Of a stretch of 24,881 bases of DNA, positions 1 through 7,749 are shown piece after piece; within the stretch, counting starts at the first letter, position 1, and every line of letters begins with the position of its first letter. The position numbers and the translations under genes are program-made. Source of the stretch: JAFNAG01 sp964353465 (GTDB lineage: Bacteria; Acidobacteriota; UBA6911); contig CAYGWQ010000039.1 in NCBI GenBank assembly GCA_964353465.1, positions 1-24,881 on the forward strand, given 5' to 3'. The notes beneath the pieces were generated by a model. The model did not search any database. It was not told the origin of the DNA and saw only the letters and a program-made list of their open reading frames with translations.

Positions 1-4
1 TACC

Positions 5-17
5 GCCCCTGCGGGGC
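5..17. terminator. Small GC hairpin at the left edge, possible terminator or REP fragment
   Basis: GCCCC and GGGGC form a 5-bp stem around a TGC loop, followed by an AT-rich run (tatattt). It could end transcription of a gene lying off the left edge, or be part of a REP-like repeat. The stem is short and the T tract poor. I see no gene between here and position 211. Confidence 0.2.
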
Positions 18-211
18 TATATTTAAGACCAGAGCGAGTTTCGCGACAGAAACTAACTAGGGAGTTCCTCCGGTAAACCTATTAAAATCCTCGGCGCCGA
101 ACAGACGCCAAGCCATGGTAAATAATAACCGCAGGGTGTTTTTCGGCTGGAAAGCCAGGATGCGGACCGGGCTTCCACGGGGATTCTCTGATGCCATCAC
201 GGGGGAAAGCA

Positions 212-742
212 ATGAAATTAAGAACATTGGCTCTCGCCGCTGCCATTGTATTGCAGCTGGCCGGCATGGCGCCGGCCAGATCGGGCAACAAGGACACCGA
301 GAGAGCAGCGATCGAAAAAACGATCAGGGCCTCCATCGGCTGGGCGCTGACCAAGGACCGGCCGCTGCTGGAAGGCGTCCTCGCCCATGACGACCGGCTC
401 TTCATGTTCCAGCCCAATGCCAAGAGCACAATCGTCGGCTGGGATCAATTCGTGAAGCAATTCGACTTCTGGATGGATCCGAGGTTCAAGGCCACCCACT
501 TCGAGATCCGGGACCTGCGCATCGACATCTCACGCTCGGGTGACGTCTCCTGGTGGTCGTGCATTCTCGACGACCTCGGAGAATGGGACGGCAAGCCCAT
601 CGGCTGGAAGAACGCGCGCTGGACCGGCGTCCTGGAAAAGCGGAACAAACGGTGGCTCATCGTGCAGATGCATTTCTCCTTCGCCGCCGACAAGAGCCCG
701 GCCGCAGCATCCGTGCCGCGAGCATCGGTGCCGTATCGGTAG
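212..742 (+). CDS. Secreted NTF2/SnoaL-like protein, 176 aa
   Basis: The protein has an N-terminal signal peptide (about residues 1-25, MKLRTLALAAAIVLQLAG then PARSG). The mature part looks like a SnoaL/NTF2-like (DUF4440-type) domain: an N-terminal helix (AIEKTIRASIGWALTKD) followed by strands containing FMFQPNAKSTIVGWDQFVKQF and a C-terminal RWLIVQMHFSF strand. Such domains are small-molecule-binding cups or enzymes; no substrate can be named. An in-frame ATG at 191 exists, but the ATG at 212 is preferred because it follows a GGGGGAAAG ribosome-binding site and starts directly with the signal peptide. The last codons and the TAG stop lie inside the inverted-repeat element at 727-862, so the original C-terminus may have been replaced when the element arrived. 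The fold assignment rests on pattern only. Confidence 0.75.
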   Translation: MKLRTLALAAAIVLQLAGMAPARSGNKDTERAAIEKTIRASIGWALTKDRPLLEGVLAHDDRLFMFQPNAKSTIVGWDQFVKQFDFWMDPRFKATHFEIRDLRIDISRSGDVSWWSCILDDLGEWDGKPIGWKNARWTGVLEKRNKRWLIVQMHFSFAADKSPAAASVPRASVPYR

Positions 743-862
743 ATTCCAGTTTTTGCATTAGAAAAGCTGACGTCAGCGCACGGCTGCCTTCGGCTATTCC
801 CGTCACCAGGCGTTGTGCACACCGGCTCTAATCTTAAAACTGGATTCTACAGATACGACCCC
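727..862. repeat. 136-bp inverted-repeat (MITE-like) element, copy 1
   Basis: The two ends are imperfect inverted repeats of about 30 nt: the left end reads gtagattccagttttt and the right end aaaactggattctac, the reverse complement with a few changes. The interior holds the 12-bp palindrome GCTGACGTCAGC (766-777) and a GTGCAC palindrome. From 766 to 869 it is identical to 1692-1795 (copy 2), and it is in the same orientation. It contains no transposase. The left end overlaps the 3' end of the preceding coding sequence. Short reading frames through the element give NSRRQPCADV-type peptides and are not judged real genes. A non-autonomous transposable element or a structured intergenic repeat are the main readings. 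Confidence 0.85.
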
Positions 863-875
863 CTGCCCTCGATCT

Positions 876-1271
876 TCAGATGAGTTCAAACAGCTCGCAG
901 CCTGATGCCCGCTGATCGAATGTGCAGGTAACCTCGGCCCCCCGATCGCGATGGCTCAAGCCAATCAGGTAGTCGGCAAAGTCTGCCTTTCCGTTTTCAT
1001 AGAGATGGAGTGCCTGCCAAGCCAGTTCGGACCGGTCCACGAGCAGATCCTGCACGGAAAGCAACTGGCGCAGCACCGCGGCAATGGTGCCCTGGTCATA
1101 TTCATACCCGCGATCGAGTACCCAAACCAGTTCGCAGAGAACCACCAGGCTCACAACTCCAGGATCATCCACCGAGCACCGGGATGCGATCAAGCCGGAC
1201 GCTGCGCTCGCCTCCTCCTTGTTGTCCTGGACGATGTGGCGGACCAGCACATTCGTATCGAGCCCGATCAT
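876..1271 (-). CDS. vapC: PIN-domain ribonuclease toxin, VapC family, 131 aa
   Basis: The length and motifs fit a VapC-type PIN ribonuclease, the toxin of a type II toxin-antitoxin pair; members cleave RNA (often tRNA or rRNA) with Mg2+. The start MIGLDTNVLVRH gives the first acidic residue D5. E47 lies in CELVW, D97 and D100 in KADFADYLIG, and D119 in TFDQRA, so the acidic active-site set looks complete and the toxin is probably functional. Its ATG overlaps the antitoxin stop by 4 bp (ATGA), giving translational coupling with vapB upstream. The operon lies between repeat copies 1 and 2. The RNA target cannot be read from the sequence. Confidence 0.92.
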   Translation of the reverse strand: MIGLDTNVLVRHIVQDNKEEASAASGLIASRCSVDDPGVVSLVVLCELVWVLDRGYEYDQGTIAAVLRQLLSVQDLLVDRSELAWQALHLYENGKADFADYLIGLSHRDRGAEVTCTFDQRASGCELFELI

Positions 1272-1501
1272 CGTCGTGCTCCCCCAGCAATCGCCGTATC
1301 CATCTCCGCCAGCGTGAGCGCGCGCTTCGGCTTGGGGACGGCGCCCTTGAGGTCCTTAACCGAACCTGACAAGGGGATCACCTCGAGCCTGCCATCCTCT
1401 CGAATCACAAACTCCAGCTTTGTTCCCGGCAGGATCCTGAGGCGCCTGCGGGCCTCCACAGGGATCGTCACCTGCCCTTTCGATGTCACAGTCGATGTCA
1501 T
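1268..1501 (-). CDS. vapB: AbrB/SpoVT-type antitoxin, VapB family, 77 aa
   Basis: The N-terminus TSTVTSKGQVTIPVEARRRL is a classic swapped-hairpin AbrB (MazE/SpoVT) DNA-binding motif, followed by LEFVIREDGRLEVIPL. The C-terminal tail (about residues 45-77, with KPKRALTLAEMDTAI) is the probable toxin-binding segment. The antitoxin neutralises the downstream PIN toxin and normally represses its own operon together with it. The ATG at 1501 is chosen over an upstream TTG at 1507 because it sits 7 nt after a GAGG ribosome-binding site and directly begins the conserved motif. It overlaps vapC by 4 bp. Confidence 0.92.
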   Translation of the reverse strand: MTSTVTSKGQVTIPVEARRRLRILPGTKLEFVIREDGRLEVIPLSGSVKDLKGAVPKPKRALTLAEMDTAIAGGARR

Positions 1502-1516
1502 AACCAAGCCTCATTT

Positions 1517-1562
1517 CCTTACATTTCCCCCTTACAATAGCGCCGGTCCCACCTAATGTCAA
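1517..1562 (-). promoter_or_regulatory. vapBC promoter with a repeated operator-like motif
   Basis: Read on the minus strand, TTGACA (1562-1557) is followed after exactly 17 nt by TATTGT (1539-1534), a good sigma70-type pair upstream of the vapB start at 1501. The 7-mer TGTAAGG occurs twice (1536-1530 and 1523-1517) between the -10 box and the start codon, where an autoregulating VapB or VapBC complex could bind. The remainder of this gap up to repeat copy 2 (1563-1652) shows nothing recognisable. Confidence 0.6.
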
Positions 1563-1652
1563 TGAAGCCCCGGCTCTCATCAGCCCTCCGGGATCGGGCT
1601 GCCGGAGAAAAATGGCAGCCTTTTCGGCTCGAGCGAGGAGGCTCAGGAGCAT

Positions 1653-1788
1653 GGGGCCGCATCTGTAGATTCCAGTTTTTGCATCAGAAGAGCTGACGTC
1701 AGCGCACGGCTGCCTTCGGCTATTCCCGTCACCAGGCGTTGTGCACACCGGCTCTAATCTTAAAACTGGATTCTACAGATACGACCCC
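1653..1788. repeat. 136-bp inverted-repeat (MITE-like) element, copy 2
   Basis: It has the same length, orientation and arrangement as copy 1. The terminal inverted repeats are best kept here: the left end reads ggggccgcatctgtagat and the right end atctacagatacgacccc in inverted form with few changes (actual right end attctacagatacgacccc). It is identical to copy 1 over 1692-1795 and differs at several positions in the left terminal repeat. Copies 1 and 2 form 926-bp-spaced direct repeats around vapBC. No transposase is present and no clear target-site duplication was found by eye. Confidence 0.85.
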
Positions 1789-1812
1789 CTGCCCTTTTGA
1801 TCAGGGGAGCGC

Positions 1813-2049
1813 ATGGTTACGATATCCTTGCTGGAATTTCGGCATCAGGCGAAGGATGTGATCCGCCGTTTGCGCCAGGGGCAGCGCATGATTCTCACCT
1901 ATCGCGGCAAAGCGGTAGCACGAATGGAGCCCCTCCTGGGCGGGGCCGTAGGCGAGGACGATCCGATCTATTCTCTGGCCGAGCTGGCTACTCCGGGCCT
2001 GGCGCCATGCTCCAACGAGGAGATGGAACGGTTGATTTATGAAAAGTGA
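1813..2049 (+). CDS. Orphan Phd/YefM-type antitoxin, 78 aa
   Basis: The protein reads MVTISLLEFRHQAKDVIRRL then GQRMILTYRGKAVARMEPL, the typical Phd/YefM fold: an N-terminal DNA-binding half followed by a flexible toxin-binding tail (about residues 50-78). Such antitoxins normally precede a Doc, RelE or PIN toxin gene, but the next gene here is convergent and encodes a membrane protein, so no toxin partner is adjacent. The start ATG follows an AGGGGAG ribosome-binding site closely. The gene begins 24 nt after repeat copy 2, so its promoter must lie within or before the element. It may be a solitary antitoxin, or the survivor of a pair disrupted by rearrangement around the repeat. Confidence 0.82.
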   Translation: MVTISLLEFRHQAKDVIRRLRQGQRMILTYRGKAVARMEPLLGGAVGEDDPIYSLAELATPGLAPCSNEEMERLIYEK

Positions 2050-2057
2050 GGTGTTCC

Positions 2058-2906
2058 TTAGCTCCGCTTGTAGAAATAAAGCGTACTCCCCGAAAAAAGA
2101 AAGAGAACCATGAAAAGGTAGTACGGGTACCAGTACACGCCGACCGCGTCGGGGAGGAACAGAAAGATGGTCAATGCCGGCACCGACAGAATCAGTGTCG
2201 TGAACGCCGCCAGCGTAAGGTCCTTCCACTGTTTTTCATCGTACCAGTCTTGTACGCTCTCCTTCCTCTTCACTGCCAGCCAGAACGATGCCGTCAGCCC
2301 GTATGGAACAAGAAACAGCAGGTAAAAGGGCACACAAATCCACAACCTCCCGACCGGGATCTGCCTTCCCATCAGGGATAAAGTCAGAAACAAACCAAGG
2401 AATCCCGACACGATTCCCATGTACTGCGCCAAGGTGAAAATCGGTGCCCCCTTGTCGAGGGCAGTGTCGGCATGCGGCCGCCTGAAGGCAAATAGGGCAA
2501 GGCCGATCACGAGGAGGCAAAACAATGCGTTGATGACAAGACCCAGGTTCACGAAGGCAATCTCACCCGCGTTTTCCAGGCCGGATTTGATTTCATGACC
2601 GACCTCGTCGTACATGACCTTCTGCACCGCGATCATGAAGAGGGAAAGGATGATGGCCGCCATCGAACCGGTTTTCAGAGCAGCGTATCCCTTGAGACGG
2701 GAAAAGAGCATCAGGATGAAAATGAATGCCGCTCCATGCAGAAGCAGAATTACGATATAGCCGAGGCCGACAATCACTCCCTTGGCCCCGAAGAGCACTC
2801 CCTCCAGATCGGCAGAAACAAGGAACAGGTCGTAGAGGATCCAGACAAAGGAAATAGTCCCCAGAATCAAGCATGCTGTGGCAACCGCCCGAATGTTCTT
2901 CGTCAT
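2058..2906 (-). CDS. Eight-helix integral membrane protein of unknown function, 282 aa
   Basis: The sequence contains about eight hydrophobic segments (roughly residues 7-29, 41-66, 78-98, 115-140, 155-178, 187-211, 230-251 and 258-277) with short polar loops, and no catalytic motif I can recognise. Parts resemble the small membrane proteins often paired with XRE-type regulators (DUF2975-like), but I cannot assign a family with confidence. The ATG at 2906 is preceded by a GAGGG at a rather long distance. It lies 40 nt after the HTH gene on the same strand and is almost certainly co-transcribed with it from the promoter at 3192-3220. It could be a sensor, a transporter-like protein or an accessory protein controlled by that regulator. 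Confidence 0.7.
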   Translation of the reverse strand: MTKNIRAVATACLILGTISFVWILYDLFLVSADLEGVLFGAKGVIVGLGYIVILLLHGAAFIFILMLFSRLKGYAALKTGSMAAIILSLFMIAVQKVMYDEVGHEIKSGLENAGEIAFVNLGLVINALFCLLVIGLALFAFRRPHADTALDKGAPIFTLAQYMGIVSGFLGLFLTLSLMGRQIPVGRLWICVPFYLLFLVPYGLTASFWLAVKRKESVQDWYDEKQWKDLTLAAFTTLILSVPALTIFLFLPDAVGVYWYPYYLFMVLFLFSGSTLYFYKRS

Positions 2907-2946
2907 GATGTCAATCCCTCACAGTTCTGAGAGTTCGTTTGATTGG

Positions 2947-3156
2947 TTACTCGTCATTGACGATAAAGAACACCTCTTCCACCGTCTTGCCGAAAAAGCG
3001 GGCGATTTTCATCGCGAGCAGGGTGGATGGAACAAACTTGCCCTTTTCGATGGAATGGATGGTCTGGCGGGTGACGCCGACCGCTGCAGCGAGCGCCTCC
3101 TGCGACATGTCGTCCCTGTCGAACCGGCATCGTTTGATGTTATTTCCAAGCTTCAT
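2947..3156 (-). CDS. XRE/Cro-type HTH transcriptional regulator, 69 aa
   Basis: This is a minimal helix-turn-helix protein: the HTH core is MSQEALAAAVGVTRQTIHSI then EKGKFVPSTLLAMKIARFFG, a close match to the small YozG-like XRE regulators (the family ends KTVEEVFF.., as here). It consists of the DNA-binding domain only, with no sensor domain. In this family a membrane protein commonly follows in the same operon, as seen here with the gene at 2058-2906. Its promoter carries an inverted repeat over the -10 box, so autoregulation is likely but inferred. The ATG at 3156 starts the conserved MKLGNNIKRCRFDRDDMSQE; the ribosome-binding site is weak (CAGG). Confidence 0.9.
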   Translation of the reverse strand: MKLGNNIKRCRFDRDDMSQEALAAAVGVTRQTIHSIEKGKFVPSTLLAMKIARFFGKTVEEVFFIVNDE

Positions 3157-3182
3157 TTGTGGCGCCTGTTATAGTAAAGCAA

Positions 3183-3220
3183 ACTGTAAAATATATACAG
3201 TATGATAGACTATGTGTCAA
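3183..3220 (-). promoter_or_regulatory. Promoter and inverted-repeat operator of the XRE gene
   Basis: On the minus strand TTGACA (3220-3215) and TATATA (3197-3192) are separated by exactly 17 nt, one of the best sigma70 matches in the window. An inverted repeat ACTGTA-7 nt-TACAGT (3183-3188 and 3196-3201) overlaps the -10 box and is a natural binding site for the XRE dimer. The surroundings are far more AT-rich than the neighbouring genes. Confidence 0.7.
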
Positions 3221-3280
3221 GTTAAATATACTATTTTCCTTCCAACCGCAATCTCATCGCCTTCGATTTCGCATAGAGGA

Positions 3281-3310
3281 AGCTGGCCGACCCGAGCATT
3301 CGGGCCAGCT
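3281..3310 (-). terminator. Stem-loop downstream of the RND gene, candidate terminator
   Basis: AGCTGGCC (3281-3288) and GGCCAGCT (3303-3310) form a perfect 8-bp stem; CGA/TCG inside the loop can pair as well. It starts 28 nt after the RND stop codon (3339) in the direction of transcription. There is no U tract, so it may be an mRNA-stabilising hairpin rather than a factor-independent terminator. Confidence 0.4.
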
Positions 3311-3338
3311 AACGTCTGCGTGCATCCGCGGTTTTGAT

Positions 3339-6300
3339 TCACCTATGAGTGATGTAGTAATGTACAGCCGGAGTCACCAAAAGTGAAAGCAGCATCGATG
3401 CCGCGATGCCCCCGATGACTGCGATCGCAAGCGGCTGGAGCATCTGGGAACCGGCGCCAAGAGCCAGCGCCAGTGGAATCATCCCGGCGATGGTTGCCAG
3501 AGCCGTCATCAAGATCGGCCGCATCCGGCGTTCGCCGGCAGCGATCATCGCCTCTTCCGCATCCATTCCTTCCCGGCGGAACTTCTGATCCGCATCGAGC
3601 AGCAGGATCCCGTTTTTGGCTACAATCCCGATCACCATGATGAGGCCCATAAATGACGAGATATTAAAGGTTGTCCCCGTTATCAACAGTGCCAGGAACA
3701 CCCCCGACGTGGAAAGCAATGCTGAAGCGAGAATGGCAAGCGGTGCTGCGAAGTCGCCAAATTCGAACAACAGCACAATAAACACCAGCACAATGGCCAG
3801 AATCAGAACTACGGCAAGGTCGTGAAAAGAACGCTGCTGTTCGGCGAAGGCGCCGCCATATTCGACCCGGATGGCATCTGGCAGGTGCAGATTGGCGACT
3901 GCCTCCTGAACCTGGGCAATGCCGCTCCCCAAGTTCAAGCCTTCCAATCTGGCGGTGACGGCCAGATCCGGCTGCAGGTTGTCACGACGAATCTCGGTCT
4001 GTCCGGGCATTTCGACCAGGCGCGTCAGCGAGCCAAGAGTCGCCTTTTGACCGGTCGCGCTGCCCAGGATCGTGTTCTGCATCGCCTCCAGTGAAGCCCG
4101 GGTGGCGGCGGGGAATCGGATGCGGATCGTGTACGGGCGGTCGCCGATCACCACCGGCGTCGGGGCCTCCTCTCCTTGCATGATGGCGGCGGCGTTCATC
4201 TCCACTTCTTCAGGAGTGAATCCGGCGCGCGAGGCCACGATCGGATCCACTTGAAACACCATCGCGGGACCGCTGATCGTGTTGTCAATTCCATTCAGAA
4301 CGTCTACCACGCCTGGAATCTCGCTGATCGCCTCGGCAACCTGCGGCGCCCATTGATGCAGCAAAGCCTGATCCGCACAGAACAACTTGATCTCGACCGG
4401 TTCTGGGGCGCTCGTAAGATCGCCGATCATATCCTGCAGCAGTTGGACAAACTCGACCTCGAGCATGGGATACTTCTCTGCGATCTTATCCCTCAGATCC
4501 GCGGTTACCTCGTCCACGTTGCGCTCACGATCCCTCTTGAGTTTCACTGCATAGTCCCCGGTGTGTGCCTCGGTGACGGCGATGAGGCCGAGTTCCAGGC
4601 CCGTCCGGCGCGATGTGCTTTCTACTTCAGGCATGTCGCGCAGCATCTCCTCAACCCCGGTGAGCACCCGGTTCGTCTCCTCCAGGGACGAGCCTGCCGG
4701 CATCCAATAATCGAGAATAAAGCCGCCCTCGTCCATTCCGGGCAGCAAGTCAGTGCCCAGGGAGCGATAGCAATAAAAGGAGGCAACCACCAGCACCAGG
4801 CACAAAGTGCCGACAAGCCAGGGGTGTTCGAGAGCTCCGCGCAGGGTGAATTGATAGACCCGCAAGAGGCCGGCAAGAAATCTGGATGGCACAGCATGGC
4901 TTTCGCTCCCCGCCGTGCCTTCGCCGGCTTCTCTGCCAACTCCGCGCTTTCGAATCAGGTAGTGGCTGAGCGTCGGCGTCCAGGTCAACGCCAGCACGAG
5001 CGAGGTCAGGAGTGCCATGCCCACCGTGACGGCGAGCGATCGAAAAAAAACACCAGTGACGCCCGTGATCGAAATCAGCGGCAGGAAAACCACGATCGGG
5101 GTAAAAGTCGAGCCCAGCAGCGGCACCTTGATTTCGCGCAGCGCGCTTCGAATCGCCTCGGCGCGATTCTTCCCCGAATCCCGATGGGTGATGATGTTCT
5201 CCACAACGACGATGGCATCGTCGATGACCAGGCCGACAGCGGCGGCCAGACCCCCGAGGGTCATCAGATTGAAGCTTTCGCCAAGGACGCGCAGCGCGAT
5301 AAAAGTCACCACGATCGTCGCCGGAATCACCAACCCGGCGACCAGCGAAGTGCCCCAGTCACGAAGAAAGAGCACCAGAATGAGCGAGGCCAGCACCAGA
5401 CCGATCAGGATGGCATCCCGCACGCTATCGATCGAATCGTTCACGATCTCCGATTGATCGTAGAATGAGTTCAGCTCGATGCCGCGCGGCAGCGTGCGCC
5501 GGATCTGCTCGATTTCCTTGTGCACTTCGTTGGCCACCATGACGGTGTTTCCGATCGGCTGACGGTATACGCTCATCAGGACGGCGGGCTTTGCGTTGGC
5601 GGTTACGATCGTATAGACTGGCTTGTAAGAAGGTTTCACCGTGGCGATGTCGCCGATCCGGACCGGTACCCCGGCCGGCGTGGTTTTGACAACAATGTCC
5701 GCGATCTCCTGCGGGTTATGTGCCTGGCCGCTTACCAAGCCGAGCACCAACTGGTGGTTTTGCTCCATCATGCCGGGAGAATCCACCATGTTGGTGGCTT
5801 TCAGGGTGTCGAGCAGGCTGGGAACTGTGATTGCAGTCTGCAGCATCTTGGCGGGATCGGGAGTGATCTCGAATTCCGGTTGCTGGCCTCCCTGCACCAC
5901 AACCATGGACACGCCGCTCAAGCGGTTCAATCTCGGCCTGAGTTCATAGGTCGCGAGTTCCCAGATTTTGGTCTGTGGGACGGTATCCGAGGTGAGGCTG
6001 TATCCCATGATCGGGAAGGCAGCGAATGTCAGCCGGTTCGAGCTGATCTTGGCGGTTGCGGGCAAGCTGAACCTGATTTCGGCCAGGGCGGCATTCACCA
6101 GGTTGAGGGTCTGGAACATGTCCACTTGCCAGGAAAAGAACAGGCTCACCTCGGCGGTTCCGCGGCTTGTGATCGAACGAACGGCCTCCAGCCCCTGGAC
6201 CGTGTTGACCGCCTCTTCAATCGGGCGCGTCACGGTGACCAGCATCTGGTCGATAGGGGCGACCCCGTTGTCGACGCCGATGACCACGCGCGGGAAGTCC

Positions 6301-6461
6301 GTCGAAGGAAATACCGCCACCGGAATGGTGAATGCCAGATAGATTCCAACCCCGACGCACGTGAGGATCAGGAAAATGATCGGCTTCGCATGGCGTGCGG
6401 ACCAATGTTCTGCCGCCGGCGTCTCTGCGATTTGCGCTTGGATTTTTTGATTGTCAGTCAT
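3339..6461 (-). CDS. RND efflux pump inner-membrane permease, HAE1/AcrB type, 1040 aa
   Basis: This is the proton-driven pump subunit of a tripartite efflux system. Family features visible are the N-terminal helix (KPIIFLILTCVGVGIYLAF), a porter domain starting FPSTDFPRVVI, and TM4 GLVIDDAIVVVENI with the acidic pair D414/D415 (equivalent to AcrB D407/D408). The TM10 motif IVAKNGILLLDAD supplies the relay lysine, and a final helix bundle ends in TPAVHYYITHR. The proton relay is intact and the length normal. The acidic pair and lysine fit the drug/lipophile class rather than metal pumps, but the substrate is not determinable. The ATG at 6461 is preferred over an upstream in-frame start because it overlaps the adaptor stop by 8 bp (ATGACTGA), indicating translational coupling. 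It is the last gene of the efflux operon. Confidence 0.95.
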   Translation of the reverse strand: MTDNQKIQAQIAETPAAEHWSARHAKPIIFLILTCVGVGIYLAFTIPVAVFPSTDFPRVVIGVDNGVAPIDQMLVTVTRPIEEAVNTVQGLEAVRSITSRGTAEVSLFFSWQVDMFQTLNLVNAALAEIRFSLPATAKISSNRLTFAAFPIMGYSLTSDTVPQTKIWELATYELRPRLNRLSGVSMVVVQGGQQPEFEITPDPAKMLQTAITVPSLLDTLKATNMVDSPGMMEQNHQLVLGLVSGQAHNPQEIADIVVKTTPAGVPVRIGDIATVKPSYKPVYTIVTANAKPAVLMSVYRQPIGNTVMVANEVHKEIEQIRRTLPRGIELNSFYDQSEIVNDSIDSVRDAILIGLVLASLILVLFLRDWGTSLVAGLVIPATIVVTFIALRVLGESFNLMTLGGLAAAVGLVIDDAIVVVENIITHRDSGKNRAEAIRSALREIKVPLLGSTFTPIVVFLPLISITGVTGVFFRSLAVTVGMALLTSLVLALTWTPTLSHYLIRKRGVGREAGEGTAGSESHAVPSRFLAGLLRVYQFTLRGALEHPWLVGTLCLVLVVASFYCYRSLGTDLLPGMDEGGFILDYWMPAGSSLEETNRVLTGVEEMLRDMPEVESTSRRTGLELGLIAVTEAHTGDYAVKLKRDRERNVDEVTADLRDKIAEKYPMLEVEFVQLLQDMIGDLTSAPEPVEIKLFCADQALLHQWAPQVAEAISEIPGVVDVLNGIDNTISGPAMVFQVDPIVASRAGFTPEEVEMNAAAIMQGEEAPTPVVIGDRPYTIRIRFPAATRASLEAMQNTILGSATGQKATLGSLTRLVEMPGQTEIRRDNLQPDLAVTARLEGLNLGSGIAQVQEAVANLHLPDAIRVEYGGAFAEQQRSFHDLAVVLILAIVLVFIVLLFEFGDFAAPLAILASALLSTSGVFLALLITGTTFNISSFMGLIMVIGIVAKNGILLLDADQKFRREGMDAEEAMIAAGERRMRPILMTALATIAGMIPLALALGAGSQMLQPLAIAVIGGIAASMLLSLLVTPAVHYYITHR

Positions 6462-7746
6462 GCTTGTTGGTCTTTTCGTTGATTTTCTTGTCGGATTTCT
6501 CGTCAACCTTCTCGATACGGACTTTCGCCTTGTCCTCTAATCCAAGCCCCCCTACGACAATCACCTGCTCACCCGGCTCGAGTCCTTTGAGCACCTGCAC
6601 CTTGTCGGTCTCGCGAATCCCGATCTCGATCGTCCTCTCGTGGGCCAGCGAATCAGAACCGAAAACCATGACCTTCCCCGGGCCTTCCTCGGAAGGCAGA
6701 ATTGCCGCTTGAGGAATCACGACCGCGTTTTCTACCGTCTCTGCCACAATGGCAACCATGACCGAGGCGCCGGGTTTGAGAAGCTCCCCGGGATTCGGCG
6801 CCTTAATCCAGACTTCGGCGGTCGTGCTGTTCGGCTCCAATGCAGAACTGATCACGATGACTTTACCATGAAGGTCGGCAGAGGAATCCAGTGCGGCAAT
6901 CGTCGCCTCGTCACCTACTTTGAGCAGCTTGAGCTGGTCGGCGGGGACGTTGGCGCGGGCAATAACCTGAGAAATGTCCATCACCGTAAGCAACGGCGAG
7001 CCCGGGCTCGCCATTTCCCCCACATACATGGGCCGATCGGTGATGACTCCGTCAAGCGGGCTGGTGATCCTGGAGTATTCCAGCTGCACCTGCGCACCTT
7101 GATGGCGCCCTCTGGCAGTGTCCAGTTGAGCCTGGGCCTGTTTGAGCCCCGTCTCGTGGCCGACCCTTTCCAGGGAATCCAGATGCTTCGCCGCCGTTTC
7201 GTACTGGCTGCGCGCCTGGACAAAGGCGACGTTGGCTTCGTCCACCTGCCGGCGCGGCAATGCACCTTGCTCCAGAAGCTGTTTCCTGCTTTCGTACAGC
7301 TTCCGGGCGGCATCGAGCGCCTCTTTCGTAGATTGGACTTCCAACTGCGCCTTGGCAATTTCTTCAGGCAACGAAGCCGCCGTGGTATTGCGATAGCTGG
7401 CCTCTGCTTCGTCGGCCAATCCCTTGGCTTCCAGGGCGGCTGCGGTCAAATCGCCGTTTTCGAGTTGGGCAAGCAGTTGCCCTCTTCGGACATGATCGCC
7501 CCGGTTCACAAAAAATTCGCGGATCGCAGCACTGATTTTCGGCATGATTACAGCCCGGTCCGACGGATACAGAATCGCGCGTGCACGGATAATTCTTTGA
7601 ATCGTGGCACGCCGGGCTGGCGCTGTCTCGACCGGCGCGATCGGTTCGGCTCCCGGAGTTTCTTTCTGGGCGCAGCCGGCAGCAAGAAAAAAGATCCACA
7701 GTGCTGCCGCGGTTTTGATTCTTATGTGCGGATGATAGTTCAGCAT
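6454..7746 (-). CDS. RND periplasmic adaptor (membrane fusion protein), lipoprotein, 430 aa
   Basis: This is the adaptor linking the RND pump to the TolC channel. A lipoprotein signal ends at LAAGC with the lipidated cysteine at C25, anchoring it in the inner membrane. Next come a biotinyl-lipoyl half (VNRGDHVRRGQLLAQLENGD, about residues 77-97) and a long alpha-helical hairpin rich in Ala, Glu and Gln (about 105-215). The second lipoyl half follows (SPLDGVITDRPMYVGEMASP), then beta-barrel and membrane-proximal domains ending in EPGEQVIVVGGLGLEDKAKV. The lysine-rich tail KSDKKINEKTNKHD is unstructured. The ATG is 3 nt after the tolC-like stop, with a weak ribosome-binding site, so it probably depends on coupling. 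It overlaps the pump gene by 8 bp. Confidence 0.93.
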   Translation of the reverse strand: MLNYHPHIRIKTAAALWIFFLAAGCAQKETPGAEPIAPVETAPARRATIQRIIRARAILYPSDRAVIMPKISAAIREFFVNRGDHVRRGQLLAQLENGDLTAAALEAKGLADEAEASYRNTTAASLPEEIAKAQLEVQSTKEALDAARKLYESRKQLLEQGALPRRQVDEANVAFVQARSQYETAAKHLDSLERVGHETGLKQAQAQLDTARGRHQGAQVQLEYSRITSPLDGVITDRPMYVGEMASPGSPLLTVMDISQVIARANVPADQLKLLKVGDEATIAALDSSADLHGKVIVISSALEPNSTTAEVWIKAPNPGELLKPGASVMVAIVAETVENAVVIPQAAILPSEEGPGKVMVFGSDSLAHERTIEIGIRETDKVQVLKGLEPGEQVIVVGGLGLEDKAKVRIEKVDEKSDKKINEKTNKHD

Positions 7747-7749
7747 AGG

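Noticed and set aside
445..1748. Minus-strand frames starting MCTTPGDGNSRRQPCADV at 822 and 1748
   Set aside because: Both start inside the 136-bp element, share only element-derived residues and continue antisense to other genes; they are repeat artefacts.
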